Shown here: piece after piece, positions 1-9,572 of the stretch
Position numbering within the stretch: the first letter of the stretch is position 1
Layout of the letters: each line of letters starts with the position of its first letter
Assembly (NCBI RefSeq): GCF_011058255.1
Contig: NZ_JAALFH010000052.1
Location: 107,706 to 171,705, forward strand
Direction: 5' to 3'
DNA length: 64,000 bases
Source: Thioalkalivibrio sp. XN8
Lineage (GTDB): Bacteria; Pseudomonadota; Gammaproteobacteria; Steroidobacterales; XN24
Position numbers and translations under genes: made by a program
The notes under the pieces: model-generated
What the model was told of the DNA's origin: nothing
Database searches by the model: none
The model's input: the letters and a program-made list of their open reading frames with translations, nothing else

Positions 1-969
1 CTGGCGGGCGCAACCGATGGGGATACCCAGTTCGTGCTGCGCGCAGATCATCGGCGCGAGTGGGTGAATGATCTTGGCGGCCAGTGGCGCAACACTGTGC
101 AGCTCGGCACATTCGGCCTGCTGGACTCGGCGTTCTACCAGCCGCTCGACGTCCCGCAGCGCTACTTCGTGGAACCCGGCGCGAGTGTCGGTCGCTCACT
201 GGAGAATTTTTACGACGACGGCGACCGCGTGGCGCGCTATGACCTGGTCGAGGCGCAGCTGCGGCTCGACGGCGGCGTCAACTTCGGCAACCACGCCCGC
301 GCCACGGCCGGGCTGCGCTGGGGCAGCACCGAGTTCGACGAGGATATCCGCAGCATCGACGCGGTGGACACGACGCGCCGCCGCGACGCCAACCTGCATT
401 TCACAGCGCTCTACGACACCCGCAACGCGGCGGCCCTGCCGACGCGCGGCATGTTCGCCCAGCTCAGCTACACCAGTTCCGGCAGCTGGCTGGGCGGTGA
501 GTTCGATTACGACGTGATCGAGGGCGTGGCGAGCCGGTCGCTGCCATGGTCGAATGGCACCGTGCTGCTGGCCGCGGGCGCCGGCCGCCTGGTGAGCGGC
601 GAGCTGCCCCGGCACCGGGATTTCAAGGTCGGGGGCATCCGCAGTTTCCCGGCCTTTGCGCCGGGGGAACTGCGCGGGGAGGGCTACTGGACGGCGTCAG
701 CGAACTGGGCCCTGCGGCTGATCGACCTGGCGCCGGCGTTCGGCCAGAGAGTATTCGGCAGCCTCGGCCTGCACGCCGCCGGCATGACCGACCGGCTCGA
801 CGGTGTGGACGAGGGGACCCTGTTCGGGGTTTCCCTGGCCATCGGTGCGCGCACGGCCTTCGGGCCCTTTATCCTTGCCGTGGGCGCCGCTGACAATGGC
901 CGCGCCCAGCTCCAGTTCGCGCTCGGCCGCCCGATTCCGGAAGGCACGCTGCTCGACCGCCTGCAATAG
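1..969 (+). CDS. Omp85/D15-type outer-membrane beta-barrel domain, 5'-truncated
   Basis: The frame is open from base 1, so the N-terminal part of this protein lies outside the window; about 322 residues are visible. Sequence alternates hydrophobic and polar residues as in an outer-membrane barrel. Two family signatures are visible: DTRNAAALPTRGMF (near bases 412-453), matching the D15 strand-start pattern, and VGGIRSFPAF (near 628-657), which resembles the VRGF/Y loop signature of the Omp85 superfamily. Omp85 barrels insert or translocate proteins; the same barrel also occurs as the C-terminal domain of patatin-like phospholipases, and the missing N-terminus decides between these. The next gene starts 28 bases downstream on the same strand. 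Confidence 0.7.
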   Translation: MAGATDGDTQFVLRADHRREWVNDLGGQWRNTVQLGTFGLLDSAFYQPLDVPQRYFVEPGASVGRSLENFYDDGDRVARYDLVEAQLRLDGGVNFGNHARATAGLRWGSTEFDEDIRSIDAVDTTRRRDANLHFTALYDTRNAAALPTRGMFAQLSYTSSGSWLGGEFDYDVIEGVASRSLPWSNGTVLLAAGAGRLVSGELPRHRDFKVGGIRSFPAFAPGELRGEGYWTASANWALRLIDLAPAFGQRVFGSLGLHAAGMTDRLDGVDEGTLFGVSLAIGARTAFGPFILAVGAADNGRAQLQFALGRPIPEGTLLDRLQ

Positions 970-997
970 ACCGGCATCGGCCGACAGGACGGAACGC

Positions 998-2455
998 ATG
1001 ACTCGCGCCGCCGCCACGGCCCCATTCGGGGCGCACTGGATCCTGGTAGCAGCTGCCGCGCTGCTGCTGCAGGCCTGCTCGGGCCCGCCGCTGAGCCCTT
1101 GGCACACCGAGACCCTGGACGAGGAGTTCACGGCGCGCAAGGCCGACGAAATCCGCAGCTTCGAGGATTACCTGCAGCTCGAGGAGCGCCTGTTCGCGCA
1201 GCTGGAGGAAAAGGTCTACGCGCAGACCGGGACCGGCCCCGAGTATGCGCTGGTGCGCTTCAGCAAGGGCAGCATCGCCGATCCGGCAGTCCGTGCGCCG
1301 AACTGGAACCGCAGCTTCGAGTTGCTGCCCGCGGCGGACCCCGTCGGCGGCGTGTTGCTGCTGCACGGGATGTCGGACTCGCCTTACAGCCTGCGCGCGC
1401 TCGGTGAAGCGCTGCAGGCGCGCGGCTACCAGGTGGTGGGCCTGCGGCTGCCGGGGCACGGCACCTCGCCGGCCGGGCTGCGCACGGTCTCGGTGGCGGA
1501 CATGGCGGCCGCAGTGCGCCTTGCCATGGCGCACCTCGCGACCAGCCTCGGCGGCAAGCCCGTTCACCTCGTCGGCTACTCGAACGGCGCGACGCTGGCC
1601 CTGGACTTCACGCTGGCGGCGCTGGACGGGGCCGCGGCGCCGGTGCCGGCGAGCCTGGTGCTGGTCTCGCCGGCGGTCGGGATCAGTCCCGCGGCCGCGC
1701 TGGCGGCTTGGAAGCGGCGCCTGTCGGTCCTGCCCGGCCTCGGCGGCCTCGGCTGGCTGGCGATCGAGCCGGAGTTCGACCCCTACAAGTACAACTCCTT
1801 CGCCACCAACGCGGGCGAGCAGGTGCACCGGCTGACCGCGTCCGTCGCCCGCCGCATCGCCGAGCGGGAACGCGCAGGCGGGTTGCAGGACTTTCCGCCG
1901 ACGCTGGTGTTCAAATCGGACGTGGACGCCACTGTGTCCACGACGGCGGTGGTGCAGCGGCTGCTCGGGCGCCTGGCGGGCGGGCGCCACGAGCTGGTGC
2001 TGTTCGACATCAACCGCTACGCGGCCAAGTCGATTCTCACGGCGGTCGATCCCCGGTCCCTGTCGATGCAGGTGGCGGGCAACCCCGGCCTGCCGTTCGC
2101 CGTGACGCTGGTGACCAACGAGCACGAGGACAGCCCGTCGGTCGTGGCGCGGCGCCAGCCGCCGCGGTCGGCCGCGACCGGGCCGGCCGAGCCGCTCGGC
2201 CTCGCATGGCCGGCCGGCGTGATTTCGCTGTCGCACGTGGCGCTGCCGTTTCCGCCGGACGATCCGCTTTACGGCCAGCGCCCGCCGGAGAGCGAGGACC
2301 TGCTGTTTCTCGGCCAGATGGCGATCCAGGGCGAACGCGGGCTGCTGCTGTTTCCCGCCGACTGGCTGCTCCGCCTGCGGCACAACCCCTTCTATCCCTA
2401 TCTCGAGGCACGCGCGCTGGACTGGATCAGCGCCGGTGGCGCGACGGTCGAGTGA
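998..2455 (+). CDS. Alpha/beta hydrolase lipoprotein
   Basis: A 485-residue predicted lipoprotein: N-terminal hydrophobic stretch ending in LQAC with the lipidated Cys at about residue 27. The hydrolase fold is shown by LLLHGMSDSPYS (oxyanion strand, ~121-131), the nucleophile elbow GYSNG with Ser at ~195, an Asp in FKSDVDATVS (~308 or 310) and a His in ISLSHVALPF (~413), giving a complete Ser-Asp-His set in the right order. The family (Hydrolase_4 / S33-like) includes lipases, esterases and peptidases; the substrate cannot be named. The ATG at 998 is chosen because the longer frame upstream overlaps the preceding gene and lacks the signal sequence at its start. Likely co-transcribed with the barrel gene before it. 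Confidence 0.8.
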   Translation: MTRAAATAPFGAHWILVAAAALLLQACSGPPLSPWHTETLDEEFTARKADEIRSFEDYLQLEERLFAQLEEKVYAQTGTGPEYALVRFSKGSIADPAVRAPNWNRSFELLPAADPVGGVLLLHGMSDSPYSLRALGEALQARGYQVVGLRLPGHGTSPAGLRTVSVADMAAAVRLAMAHLATSLGGKPVHLVGYSNGATLALDFTLAALDGAAAPVPASLVLVSPAVGISPAAALAAWKRRLSVLPGLGGLGWLAIEPEFDPYKYNSFATNAGEQVHRLTASVARRIAERERAGGLQDFPPTLVFKSDVDATVSTTAVVQRLLGRLAGGRHELVLFDINRYAAKSILTAVDPRSLSMQVAGNPGLPFAVTLVTNEHEDSPSVVARRQPPRSAATGPAEPLGLAWPAGVISLSHVALPFPPDDPLYGQRPPESEDLLFLGQMAIQGERGLLLFPADWLLRLRHNPFYPYLEARALDWISAGGATVE

Positions 2456-2470
2456 GGCGAGCGGCCCCGG

Positions 2471-3295
2471 TCAAGTCGCGGCGGCGGCGTCGAGGTCGAT
2501 CTTGAACAGCCGCGCGGCGTTACGCCAGGCGATGCCCTCCTTGGCCTCGTCCGCCAGCTCCAGGCCGTCGAAGAACTTGCGATAGGTACGCATTCCGGCC
2601 AGCGGCCAGTCGGTGCCGTACATGAGCTGCTTACCGGGATCGCCCATGTAGCTGATCATGTCGCGCACGCGCTGGACCATGTAGCGCTCGAACTCGTAGT
2701 GGAAGTCGCCGAGCGTCAGCCCCGAGATGTCGGCCAGCACGTTGTCGTTCTTGTACAGCACCTCCGCCGCGTCCTGGAACCACGGGTTGCCCAGGTGGCA
2801 GATGACGAACTGCACGTCCGGGAAGTCCACCGCGACGTCGTCCACCAGCAGCGGATGGGCCTGCCGGACCTTGGCGTGCTTCGAGTAGGTGTCGCCGCAA
2901 TGGATCATCACCGGCACCTCGTGCTTGGCGGCGATGCGGAACACGCTCTCGAGCGACGGATCGTTGATGGCGAAACGGTCGTAGCCGGGATAGAGCTTGA
3001 TCCCCTTCACCAGGCCGCTGCGGATGCGCTCCTCCATGTTGAACAGGTCGGTGCGTTCCTCGGGATCGCGCCAGCGCAGCCCCTCGATGATGGTGATGCG
3101 CGGGTCGCCGTTCACGGCGCGGATGACCTCGTCCACGTGCGGCCGCTGGGCGTTGACCTTGTAGGACGTGAGCACCACGGCATGGTCGACACCGTTCGCG
3201 TCCATGGCGGCATACAGCTCGGCCAGGGCGTCGTTGACGGTGCGCTGGCGGTTCTCTTCGTAGGTGTTCAGGTGTACATGGCAGTCGATCAGCAT
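2471..3295 (-). CDS. Amidohydrolase family 2 (TIM-barrel metal hydrolase)
   Basis: A 274-residue soluble protein with the Amidohydro_2 layout: the metal-binding HVH at residues 6-8 (MLIDCHVHLN), a His in MIHCGDTYS (~132), a His in VICHLGNPW (~167) and the metal/catalytic Asp in MYGTDWPLAG (~229). These are the positions expected of mononuclear amidohydrolases and related decarboxylases (ACMSD-like). The substrate is unknown. The start at 3295 places HVH at the very N-terminus as usual and has an AGGGG-type ribosome site; the ATG nine bases upstream is an alternative. It faces the hydrolase gene tail-to-tail and diverges from the metal ATPase. Confidence 0.8.
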   Translation of the reverse strand: MLIDCHVHLNTYEENRQRTVNDALAELYAAMDANGVDHAVVLTSYKVNAQRPHVDEVIRAVNGDPRITIIEGLRWRDPEERTDLFNMEERIRSGLVKGIKLYPGYDRFAINDPSLESVFRIAAKHEVPVMIHCGDTYSKHAKVRQAHPLLVDDVAVDFPDVQFVICHLGNPWFQDAAEVLYKNDNVLADISGLTLGDFHYEFERYMVQRVRDMISYMGDPGKQLMYGTDWPLAGMRTYRKFFDGLELADEAKEGIAWRNAARLFKIDLDAAAAT

Positions 3296-3363
3296 GCCCC
3301 TCATCCTAACGCATCCGGCCGCCGGCATGCGGCGCGGCGCGCTGCTAGACTCAGGTAGAGCGC

Positions 3364-5391
3364 ATGAACGAGCAGGCCGACAAAACGGGCGAGCAGCAGC
3401 ACGGCGAATCGCACGACACGTCGCACGACCACGAGCACATGGTCCGCGATTTCCGGCGGCGATTCTGGATCTCGCTCGCGCTCACCGTCCCGATCCTGGC
3501 GCTGTCGCCGCTGATCCAGCGCTTCCTCGGCATCGAGGGCCTGCTCGACTTTCCCGGCGACGACTACGTGTTGTTCGGCCTCGCCACCGCCGTGTTCTTC
3601 TACGGCGGCTGGCCCTTCCTCACCGGCCTGGCCGGCGAGCTCCGGGATCGCCAGCCCGGCATGATGACCCTGATCGGGCTGGCCATCACCGTGGCCTATG
3701 CCTATTCCTCGGCGGTGGTGTTCGGGCTGCGCGGCGAGGTCTTCTTCTGGGAGCTGGCGACCCTGATCGTCGTCATGCTGCTCGGGCACTGGGTGGAGAT
3801 GCGCTCGGTCATGGGCGCTTCGGGCGCGCTCGAGGAGCTGGTGAAGCTGATGCCGGACAAGGCGACGCGGATCAGGGAGTCCGGCGACACCGAGGAGGTG
3901 CCGGTGCGCGAGCTGTCCGCCGGCGACCGGGTCCTGGTGCGGCCCGGCGAGAAGATTCCCGTCGACGGCGAGATCGTGGACGGCCGGACCAGCGTGGACG
4001 AGTCCATGCTGACCGGCGAGTCGCAGCCGGTCGAGAAAGACGAGGGCGACGAGGTGGTCGGCGGCTCGGTCAACGGCGATGGCTCGATCAAGATCGAGGT
4101 GCAGAAGACCGGCGCAGAGACCTACCTGTCGCAGGTCGTCGAAATGGTGCGCAAGGCGCAGGAGTCGCGCTCGAAGAGCCAGAACATGGCCGATCGTGCC
4201 GCCGGCTGGCTGACCTACCTCGCCATCACCGTCGGCCTGGTCACGCTGTTCACCTGGCTGGCCCTCGGCCAGAGTTTCACCTATTCGCTCTCGCGCATGG
4301 TCACGGTCATGGTCATCACCTGCCCGCACGCGCTGGGCCTGGCGGTGCCGCTGGTGGTTGCCGTGAGCACCAGCATGGGCGCCAGGGGCGGCCTGCTGAT
4401 CCGCGACCGCACCGCCTTCGAGCGCGCCCGCGATCTTGCGGCCGTGATCTTCGACAAGACCGGCACGCTGACCGAGGGCCGCTTCGGCGTCAGCGACGTG
4501 TTCGCCGCCGGCGAGCGCGAGCCCGACGAGGTGCTGGCGCTGGCCGCGGCGCTGGAGAGCCACTCCGAGCACCCGATCGCCAGGGGCATCGTGCGCGAGG
4601 CCGAAAATAGGGCGCTGGACTTCGGTAGCCCGGAGGACTTCGAGGCCATCAAGGGCCGCGGCGCCGAGGGCAGGGTGGACGGGCACAGCGTGAAGGCCGT
4701 GAGCCCGAAGTACCTGGAGGAGGAGGGGCTGTCCTTCGAGCGCGACGACGTGCGCGAGGCGGCCGCAGAGGGCAAGACCGTCATCTACGTGATCGAGGAC
4801 GGCGAGGTGGCCGGCGCGGTGGCGCTGTCCGACATCGTGCGCGAGGAATCCCGCGAGGCGGTGAAGCAGCTCAAGGAGATGGGTATCCGCTGCCTGATGC
4901 TGACCGGCGACGTCGAGCCGGTGGCCGCGCGCGTGGCCGAGGAGCTCGGGCTGGACGAGTACTTCGCCGGGGTGCTGCCCGACCAGAAAGCGGAGAAGGT
5001 GAAGGCCGTGAAGGCGGAGGGCGGCGTGGTGGCGATGGTCGGCGACGGCGTCAACGACGCGCCGGCGCTGGTCGAGGCGGATCTCGGCGTGGCCATCGGC
5101 GCGGGCACCGACGTAGCGGTGCAGTCGGCGGACGTCGTGCTGGTGCAGAACGATCCCCGCGACGTGGTCTCGATCGTCAAGCTCTCAAGCGCGACCTGGC
5201 GCAAGATGCTGCAGAACTTTGCGCTCGCCACCGGCTACAACGTGGTCGCCATCCCGCTGGCGGCCGGGGTAGCCGTGGCCTGGGGCATCGTGCTGTCGCC
5301 GGCCGTCGGCGCGGCGCTGATGTCGGCGAGCACGGTGCTGGTGGCGATCAACGCCAAGCTGCTGTCCCGGGCCGACGTGCTCGCCGGCTGA
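3364..5391 (+). CDS. copB: P1B-type copper/silver-translocating ATPase (CopB-like, CPH motif)
   Basis: A 675-residue heavy-metal P-type ATPase. In order: a short His-rich N-terminus ([13 protein letters not shown]) instead of a CxxC HMA domain, actuator-domain TGES, the transmembrane metal motif CPH at ~320-322, the phosphorylated Asp in DKTGTLT (~364), the nucleotide-domain HP motif in SEHPIARG, and the hinge GDGVNDAP (~560-567). CPH together with a His-rich N-terminus is the CopB (P1B-3) signature, whose members export Cu(I)/Cu(II) or Ag(I) across the inner membrane; metal choice cannot be proved here. No copper regulator or chaperone gene is adjacent. A small secreted protein follows 20 bases downstream. 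Confidence 0.9.
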   Translation: MNEQADKTGEQQHGESHDTSHDHEHMVRDFRRRFWISLALTVPILALSPLIQRFLGIEGLLDFPGDDYVLFGLATAVFFYGGWPFLTGLAGELRDRQPGMMTLIGLAITVAYAYSSAVVFGLRGEVFFWELATLIVVMLLGHWVEMRSVMGASGALEELVKLMPDKATRIRESGDTEEVPVRELSAGDRVLVRPGEKIPVDGEIVDGRTSVDESMLTGESQPVEKDEGDEVVGGSVNGDGSIKIEVQKTGAETYLSQVVEMVRKAQESRSKSQNMADRAAGWLTYLAITVGLVTLFTWLALGQSFTYSLSRMVTVMVITCPHALGLAVPLVVAVSTSMGARGGLLIRDRTAFERARDLAAVIFDKTGTLTEGRFGVSDVFAAGEREPDEVLALAAALESHSEHPIARGIVREAENRALDFGSPEDFEAIKGRGAEGRVDGHSVKAVSPKYLEEEGLSFERDDVREAAAEGKTVIYVIEDGEVAGAVALSDIVREESREAVKQLKEMGIRCLMLTGDVEPVAARVAEELGLDEYFAGVLPDQKAEKVKAVKAEGGVVAMVGDGVNDAPALVEADLGVAIGAGTDVAVQSADVVLVQNDPRDVVSIVKLSSATWRKMLQNFALATGYNVVAIPLAAGVAVAWGIVLSPAVGAALMSASTVLVAINAKLLSRADVLAG

Positions 5392-5411
5392 GGCGCTGCT
5401 ACTCTCCACGC

Positions 5412-6332
5412 ATGCGCAATCCAGCCATCGCCGTCGTCGCGGCCTGCCTGTGCGGCGGGCACGCCGCAGCAGGGGACCTGCATGTCCTGGCTGCCGGCGA
5501 TCTGCGGCTCGAGATCGAGGTGGCGACGGACCGGCTCGCGGCGGAATTCGGGCCGCGCTTCGACCGCACCGCCGTCGTGCGCAGCGTGATGCTGGACGGG
5601 ATCGAGCTGCTGGGGCCGTGGGGCCTGCCCGACGAGTTCGGCCTCTACGGCGACGGCGTGCTCGGCTTCGAGTCGGCCGCCGTGGACGACACCTTCACCA
5701 AGATCGGCATCGGCCGGCTGCGGCGTGACACCGGCGCGGACTACCGGTTCGATCATCCGTACCCCGTCGCTACGCTGTTCCCCGTGGAGGTGACAGCGGG
5801 CGAGCGCACGCTGACCGTCGGCCAGCACTCGGACGGCGAGGGACCCTGGCAGTACCGCTACCGCAAGACCTATGAACTGCACGGCCCGGACGCCCTGACG
5901 ATCCGCTACGAGCTCAGCAACACCGGCGCCGTCGGGTGGAGCTTCGAGCACTACAACCACCACTGGTTCCGGCTGGGCGACCTGCCGGTCGGCCCGGGCT
6001 ACCGCGTGGTCACGGGCTACGCGCTGCCGGCGGCCGAGACTGCGCTCGATCGCACCGGGTCTGCGCTCGGGCTGGCGGAGCCGCTGGCCGCGGGCGCGGC
6101 AGCCTATTACGCCGGCGAACTGGCCGGGGTCCCGGCCGGCTCGAACACTTTCGCCTGGGAAGTCGAGGGCGTGCCGGTCGTACGCTACCGGGCGTCTTTC
6201 CCGCCGGCACGATTCGCGCTCTACGCCGACGCCCGCGGCTTTTGCCCGGAGGTATTCAAGCGCGCCGCCCTGGAGCCCGGCGAAACAGCGACTTGGTCGG
6301 CGACCTACCGGTTCACCGGGCCGCCGCGTTAA
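5412..6332 (+). CDS. Secreted protein with galactose-mutarotase-like character
   Basis: A 306-residue protein with an N-terminal signal peptide (hydrophobic to AAAG, ~residue 21). It is rich in beta-strand with charged turns, and segments such as GPWGLPDEFGLYG, YRKTYELHGPDALTIRYELSNTG and EHYNHHWFRLGD resemble sugar mutarotase/aldose-1-epimerase superfamily proteins, where a His and acidic residues line the sugar site. That assignment is from overall pattern only. If right, it is periplasmic and acts on a sugar or sugar polymer. It follows the metal ATPase by 20 bases and may be co-transcribed, with no functional link evident. Confidence 0.6.
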   Translation: MRNPAIAVVAACLCGGHAAAGDLHVLAAGDLRLEIEVATDRLAAEFGPRFDRTAVVRSVMLDGIELLGPWGLPDEFGLYGDGVLGFESAAVDDTFTKIGIGRLRRDTGADYRFDHPYPVATLFPVEVTAGERTLTVGQHSDGEGPWQYRYRKTYELHGPDALTIRYELSNTGAVGWSFEHYNHHWFRLGDLPVGPGYRVVTGYALPAAETALDRTGSALGLAEPLAAGAAAYYAGELAGVPAGSNTFAWEVEGVPVVRYRASFPPARFALYADARGFCPEVFKRAALEPGETATWSATYRFTGPPR

Positions 6333-6394
6333 GCCCGGCCGCGGGAGAAGCCCGCCGGCCGGTAGCCGCCGGCGAAAGCGGCTATGGTTGCGGC

Positions 6395-7288
6395 ATGGCG
6401 AAAGGACGTCGCGCGCCCGATGAAAACCTGGTGCTGGTCGCCCTGGCGGCCTTCTGCTGGGGCCTTTCCGGCGGCATTGCCGGGATCCTGGTCAACGCCG
6501 GCTGGGATGCGACGGTCGTGGCTTTTTACCGCGGCGCCATCGGGCTGCTGTTCGTGTTCGGCTGGCTGGCCACGCACCCGGCCCGCAGCGGCCTGGCCGA
6601 TCCCCTGTTGTGGTTATGGGCGATCATCGCCGGCCTGGGCGTGGCCGGCAACTTCACGTTTTACTTCGTCAGCATCGAGAACGGCAGCGTCGCCGTCGCG
6701 GTCACGCTGATGTACTGCGCGCCGGTGTACGTCTATATCGTCTCCTTCGTGCTCAAGCTCGAAGCCCCCAATGCTTACCGGTGGCTCGGCATCGGGCTGG
6801 TGATGCTCGGCATCGTGTTGCTCACCGGTATTCACGATGTCGCCGCCAGCGGCATCACGGCGCTCGGCGTCGTCGCCGGGGTGCTGTCCGGCATGTGCTA
6901 CGCGCTCTTCATCTTCGGCTTCAAGTACGCCACGCTGCATGGCAGCCCCCAGGCCGTGCTGACCATCGCGCTCGCGGCGCTGGTCGCCATCCTCAGCTGG
7001 CCGGCCGACCTCGACCAGGTGGCGGCGGTCCCGGCTTCGTCGTACTTGTGGCTCTTCATCCTCCTCGGCGTGCTGGGCGCGGGTGTGTCGTTCTTTCTCT
7101 ACGTCGTCGGCATGCGCCGGGCCCGGCCGACGAGCGCCGCGGTTGTCGCCATGATCGAGCCGATCACGGCGGCGTTGTTCGCGGTCGCGATCCTGGGCGA
7201 AACCCTGGGCGGGCTGCAGCTCGCCGGCATGGTGCTGATCCTGTTCACCGTCGCGGCCCTGAGCATCGGCTCCACCGCCCATGATTGA
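6395..7288 (+). CDS. EamA/DMT-family inner-membrane transporter
   Basis: A 297-residue protein composed of about ten hydrophobic helices in two EamA repeats, the usual size for drug/metabolite transporters (e.g. LVALAAFCWGLSGGIAG in the first helix and ARPTSAAVVAMIEPITAAL in the second repeat, the latter with the typical Glu-Pro before helix 9). Members export amino acids, nucleosides or other metabolites; the substrate is not predictable. The ATG at 6395 is preferred because it puts the first helix at the N-terminus; upstream codons in the same frame overlap the previous gene. Confidence 0.85.
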   Translation: MAKGRRAPDENLVLVALAAFCWGLSGGIAGILVNAGWDATVVAFYRGAIGLLFVFGWLATHPARSGLADPLLWLWAIIAGLGVAGNFTFYFVSIENGSVAVAVTLMYCAPVYVYIVSFVLKLEAPNAYRWLGIGLVMLGIVLLTGIHDVAASGITALGVVAGVLSGMCYALFIFGFKYATLHGSPQAVLTIALAALVAILSWPADLDQVAAVPASSYLWLFILLGVLGAGVSFFLYVVGMRRARPTSAAVVAMIEPITAALFAVAILGETLGGLQLAGMVLILFTVAALSIGSTAHD

Positions 7289-7305
7289 GCCGCCCGCCTC
7301 GCCGG

Positions 7306-8271
7306 TCAGGGGCGCTGCTGGAAGCGGGCCTCCATCTCGAACATGATCGCGGGCACGCCATCGTAGTCGCTGTCCCTGGGGAACACGACCTGCGGGGCGA
7401 CCGAGAACCAGAGCCAGCGCCGCCAGACCTGTTGCCGGTACCGCAGCCGGATCCTGCTGGACTCGAGCACCGTGTTGGGATAGGTCTCGAAGAAGTTGTT
7501 CCAGCTGATCGCCAGGGCGCGCCGCTCGTCGATGCGCCGCTGCCAGCTGAAGTTCAACTGGGGAAACACCCCGTTCTCATCCTCGTACCAGTCCACCAGC
7601 GCCGTGGTACGAAACAGCCACTGGCTGCCCAGCAGCCGCTCCAGCTGCAGTTCACTGCGCGCATCCCAGAGGGTGTCGGTGTACCAGGAAACTCGCTGGA
7701 CGAACCGCAGGTCCCAGCTCCCCAGTCGCCACGTGTGGCGGTAGCGGGGCTGCAAATAGAAGGCGGCGCTGCCGTCGCGCGAGCGGACGCCCGCGCTCAG
7801 GCTCAGGTTGCGACGATCGCTGCGGCGGAAATAGAAGGTGAGGGCGGCCCCGAGGCTGCTGTCGTTCGTGCCGCGGATATCCTCTTCGATATCTTCCCAG
7901 TCGGTGTCGGTCGTGTCGAAGTCCTGGGTCGACTGGGAGACGGTCAGGCGCACGCGGTCCTCCAGGTAGGGCAGGTTGAGGCGCAGGCTGTTCCTGACCC
8001 GGAAGTCCGTGCCTTCCCCCTGCTCGGTGAAACTGCTGACCCCGAGGCTCAGGCGAGTCGTGTTGGCTTCGGATTCGAAGTTGTCGTGGCCGAAGAACGA
8101 GTCGATCCAGGCCGCGGTGTCCGCGACCCGGGCCGAGACGAGTTGCTGCACCGCGTCCACGGCCGTGTCACCACTTTCCGGCAACGGCTCCTCGGCACGG
8201 CACGGCGCCTGCAGCAGGATGCCGAGCGTTAGCAATGTGACCAGGCTTGGAACACGGTGGATCCTGACCAT
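7306..8271 (-). CDS. Predicted outer-membrane beta-barrel protein, unknown family
   Basis: A 321-residue protein with a clear signal peptide (VTLLTLGILLQAPCRAEE). After a short helical linker (to ~residue 60) it consists of alternating amphipathic segments with aromatic girdles such as LSLSAGVRSRDGSAAFYLQ, typical of an outer-membrane barrel of roughly 12-16 strands. No family recognised. The start at 8271 has an AAGGGTG ribosome site and begins the signal peptide; upstream in-frame sequence is atypical. It lies tail-to-tail with the transporter before it and diverges from the second EamA transporter. Confidence 0.65.
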   Translation of the reverse strand: MVRIHRVPSLVTLLTLGILLQAPCRAEEPLPESGDTAVDAVQQLVSARVADTAAWIDSFFGHDNFESEANTTRLSLGVSSFTEQGEGTDFRVRNSLRLNLPYLEDRVRLTVSQSTQDFDTTDTDWEDIEEDIRGTNDSSLGAALTFYFRRSDRRNLSLSAGVRSRDGSAAFYLQPRYRHTWRLGSWDLRFVQRVSWYTDTLWDARSELQLERLLGSQWLFRTTALVDWYEDENGVFPQLNFSWQRRIDERRALAISWNNFFETYPNTVLESSRIRLRYRQQVWRRWLWFSVAPQVVFPRDSDYDGVPAIMFEMEARFQQRP

Positions 8272-8392
8272 CGCACCCTTTTTAGCACGTAAGGCCCGGG
8301 TCCGCCGCGGGCCTGGCCCAGGCCTGCCGCTGAGGCGAGTAAACCGGTCGGCGCCTGCTAGACTGCCGCGGTCGCCCGGCCCGGTAGTCGCG

Positions 8393-9286
8393 ATGCAATC
8401 CAGCAATGACCAGCGCGCCCTGCTCTTCGGCCTCGGCGCCGTGCTGCTCTGGTCCACCGTCGCCACCGCCTTCAAGCTCTCGCTGCAGTACCTGTCGCCG
8501 GTGCAGCTTCTGGCCTGGGCGAGCATGGTGTCGCTGCTCACGCTCGGGGCGCTGCTGCTGGCCGCCGGCCGGTTCGCCGAGGTGCTGCGCGGCAGCCGCC
8601 GCGACTACCTGCGCTCGCTGGCACTCGGCCTGATCAACCCGCTGTGCTACTACCTCGTGCTGTTCGAGGCCTACGACCGCCTGCCGGCACAGGAGGCGCA
8701 GCCGCTGAATTACACCTGGGCATTCACGCTGGCGCTCCTGGCCGTGCCGCTGCTGGGCCACCGCCTGACCCGCGCGGACGTGCTCGGCGGGCTCGTCGCC
8801 TACGCGGGCGTGTGGGTGATCGCCACGCGCGGCAATGTGTTCGGCCTCGAGTTCGCCAACCCGGCCGGGGTCGCGCTGGCGCTGGGCAGCACCGTGCTGT
8901 GGGCGCTGTACTGGGTTTACAGCACGCGCGACCAGCGCGATCCGCTGGTGGCGCTGTTCTGCAACTTCGCCCTCGGGCTGCCGTTCGTGCTGCTGGTGTG
9001 CGCGCTCACCGACGGGCTGGTGCCGGGCGACTGGCGGGGGCTGGCCGGCGCCGCGTGGGTGGGGGTGTTCGAGATGGGGCTCGCCTTCGCCCTGTGGCTC
9101 AGCGCGCTGCGCCTGACCAGCAGCGCCTCGCGCATCGGCAACCTGATCTTCCTCTCGCCCTTCCTGTCGCTGTTCTTCATCCGCACCTTCGTGGGCGAGG
9201 CGATCCTGCCTTCGACCTGGCTGGGGCTCGGCCTGATCGTCGCCGGGCTCGCGGCCCAGCAGTGGCTGCGGCCCCGTGCGCGGTGA
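8393..9286 (+). CDS. EamA/DMT-family inner-membrane transporter
   Basis: A 297-residue protein with about ten transmembrane helices and two EamA repeats: LLFGLGAVLLWSTVATAFKL opens the first, and the second includes NPAGVALALGSTVLWALYW. The fold and length equal those of the transporter at 6395-7288, but the sequences differ enough that recent duplication is unlikely. Substrate unknown. The start at 8393 is set by the N-terminal helix. The nearest downstream intrinsic terminator (9451-9484) lies 165 bases past the stop and appears to belong to a separate transcript. Confidence 0.85.
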   Translation: MQSSNDQRALLFGLGAVLLWSTVATAFKLSLQYLSPVQLLAWASMVSLLTLGALLLAAGRFAEVLRGSRRDYLRSLALGLINPLCYYLVLFEAYDRLPAQEAQPLNYTWAFTLALLAVPLLGHRLTRADVLGGLVAYAGVWVIATRGNVFGLEFANPAGVALALGSTVLWALYWVYSTRDQRDPLVALFCNFALGLPFVLLVCALTDGLVPGDWRGLAGAAWVGVFEMGLAFALWLSALRLTSSASRIGNLIFLSPFLSLFFIRTFVGEAILPSTWLGLGLIVAGLAAQQWLRPRAR

Positions 9287-9322
9287 GGCCCCGGCCCTGG
9301 ACGGCCTTTAGGTATATCTACG

Positions 9323-9341
9323 AATGATAATCACTCGCATT
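9323..9341 (+). promoter_or_regulatory. Candidate Fur box
   Basis: AATGATAATCACTCGCATT matches the Fur consensus GATAATGATAATCATTATC at 13 of 19 positions by hand alignment; the left 7-1-7 half (TGATAAT) is perfect and AATG...CATT flanks are inverted. GATAAT at 9326-9331 could also serve as a -10 element, so repressor and polymerase sites would overlap. It sits in a 286-base gap with no protein gene, directly ahead of the candidate small RNA. Confidence 0.5.
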
Positions 9342-9485
9342 CGATGGGAATTCCTGTTAGGGTTACCGCAGGCCAGCTGGAAACGGGTTCGCCACGGTCG
9401 CGGCCCGGTTCCGGCGACCCCGAACCCGAAGCCCCCGATGGCAAACGCTTGGAGGTTACAGCGCGGCTGCAACCTCCTTTTTTTG
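9342..9485 (+). ncRNA. Candidate Fur-regulated small RNA
   Basis: A stretch of about 145 bases with no convincing coding frame lies between a Fur-box-like promoter region (9323-9341) and a very strong intrinsic terminator (9451-9484). This is the architecture of iron-starvation small RNAs (RyhB, PrrF and analogues), which are held off by Fur and base-pair with mRNAs for iron-rich proteins. I do not recognise the sequence as any named family. Alternative: the terminator ends the upstream transporter transcript and the Fur match is chance. Transcript start is an estimate. Confidence 0.4.
9451..9484 (+). terminator. Intrinsic terminator
   Basis: Arms GGAGGTT and AACCTCC enclose an inner CAGC/GCTG stem with a 3-base loop; a run of seven T follows immediately. 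One A/C mismatch separates the inner and outer stems. Confidence 0.85.
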
Positions 9486-9572
9486 CCCGATCGCGCGCTG
9501 GGGCCGCCTCTGCAGCACTCCCGCGAAAGGTCTAAGCTCGGGAGACATGCATCCACAACGAGGGAAAGCGGC

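Noticed and set aside
869..2383. Long open frame on the minus strand opposite the hydrolase
   Set aside because: It is a shadow created by high GC; its translation is Arg/Gln/His-rich with no motif, and the plus-strand hydrolase has complete catalytic residues.
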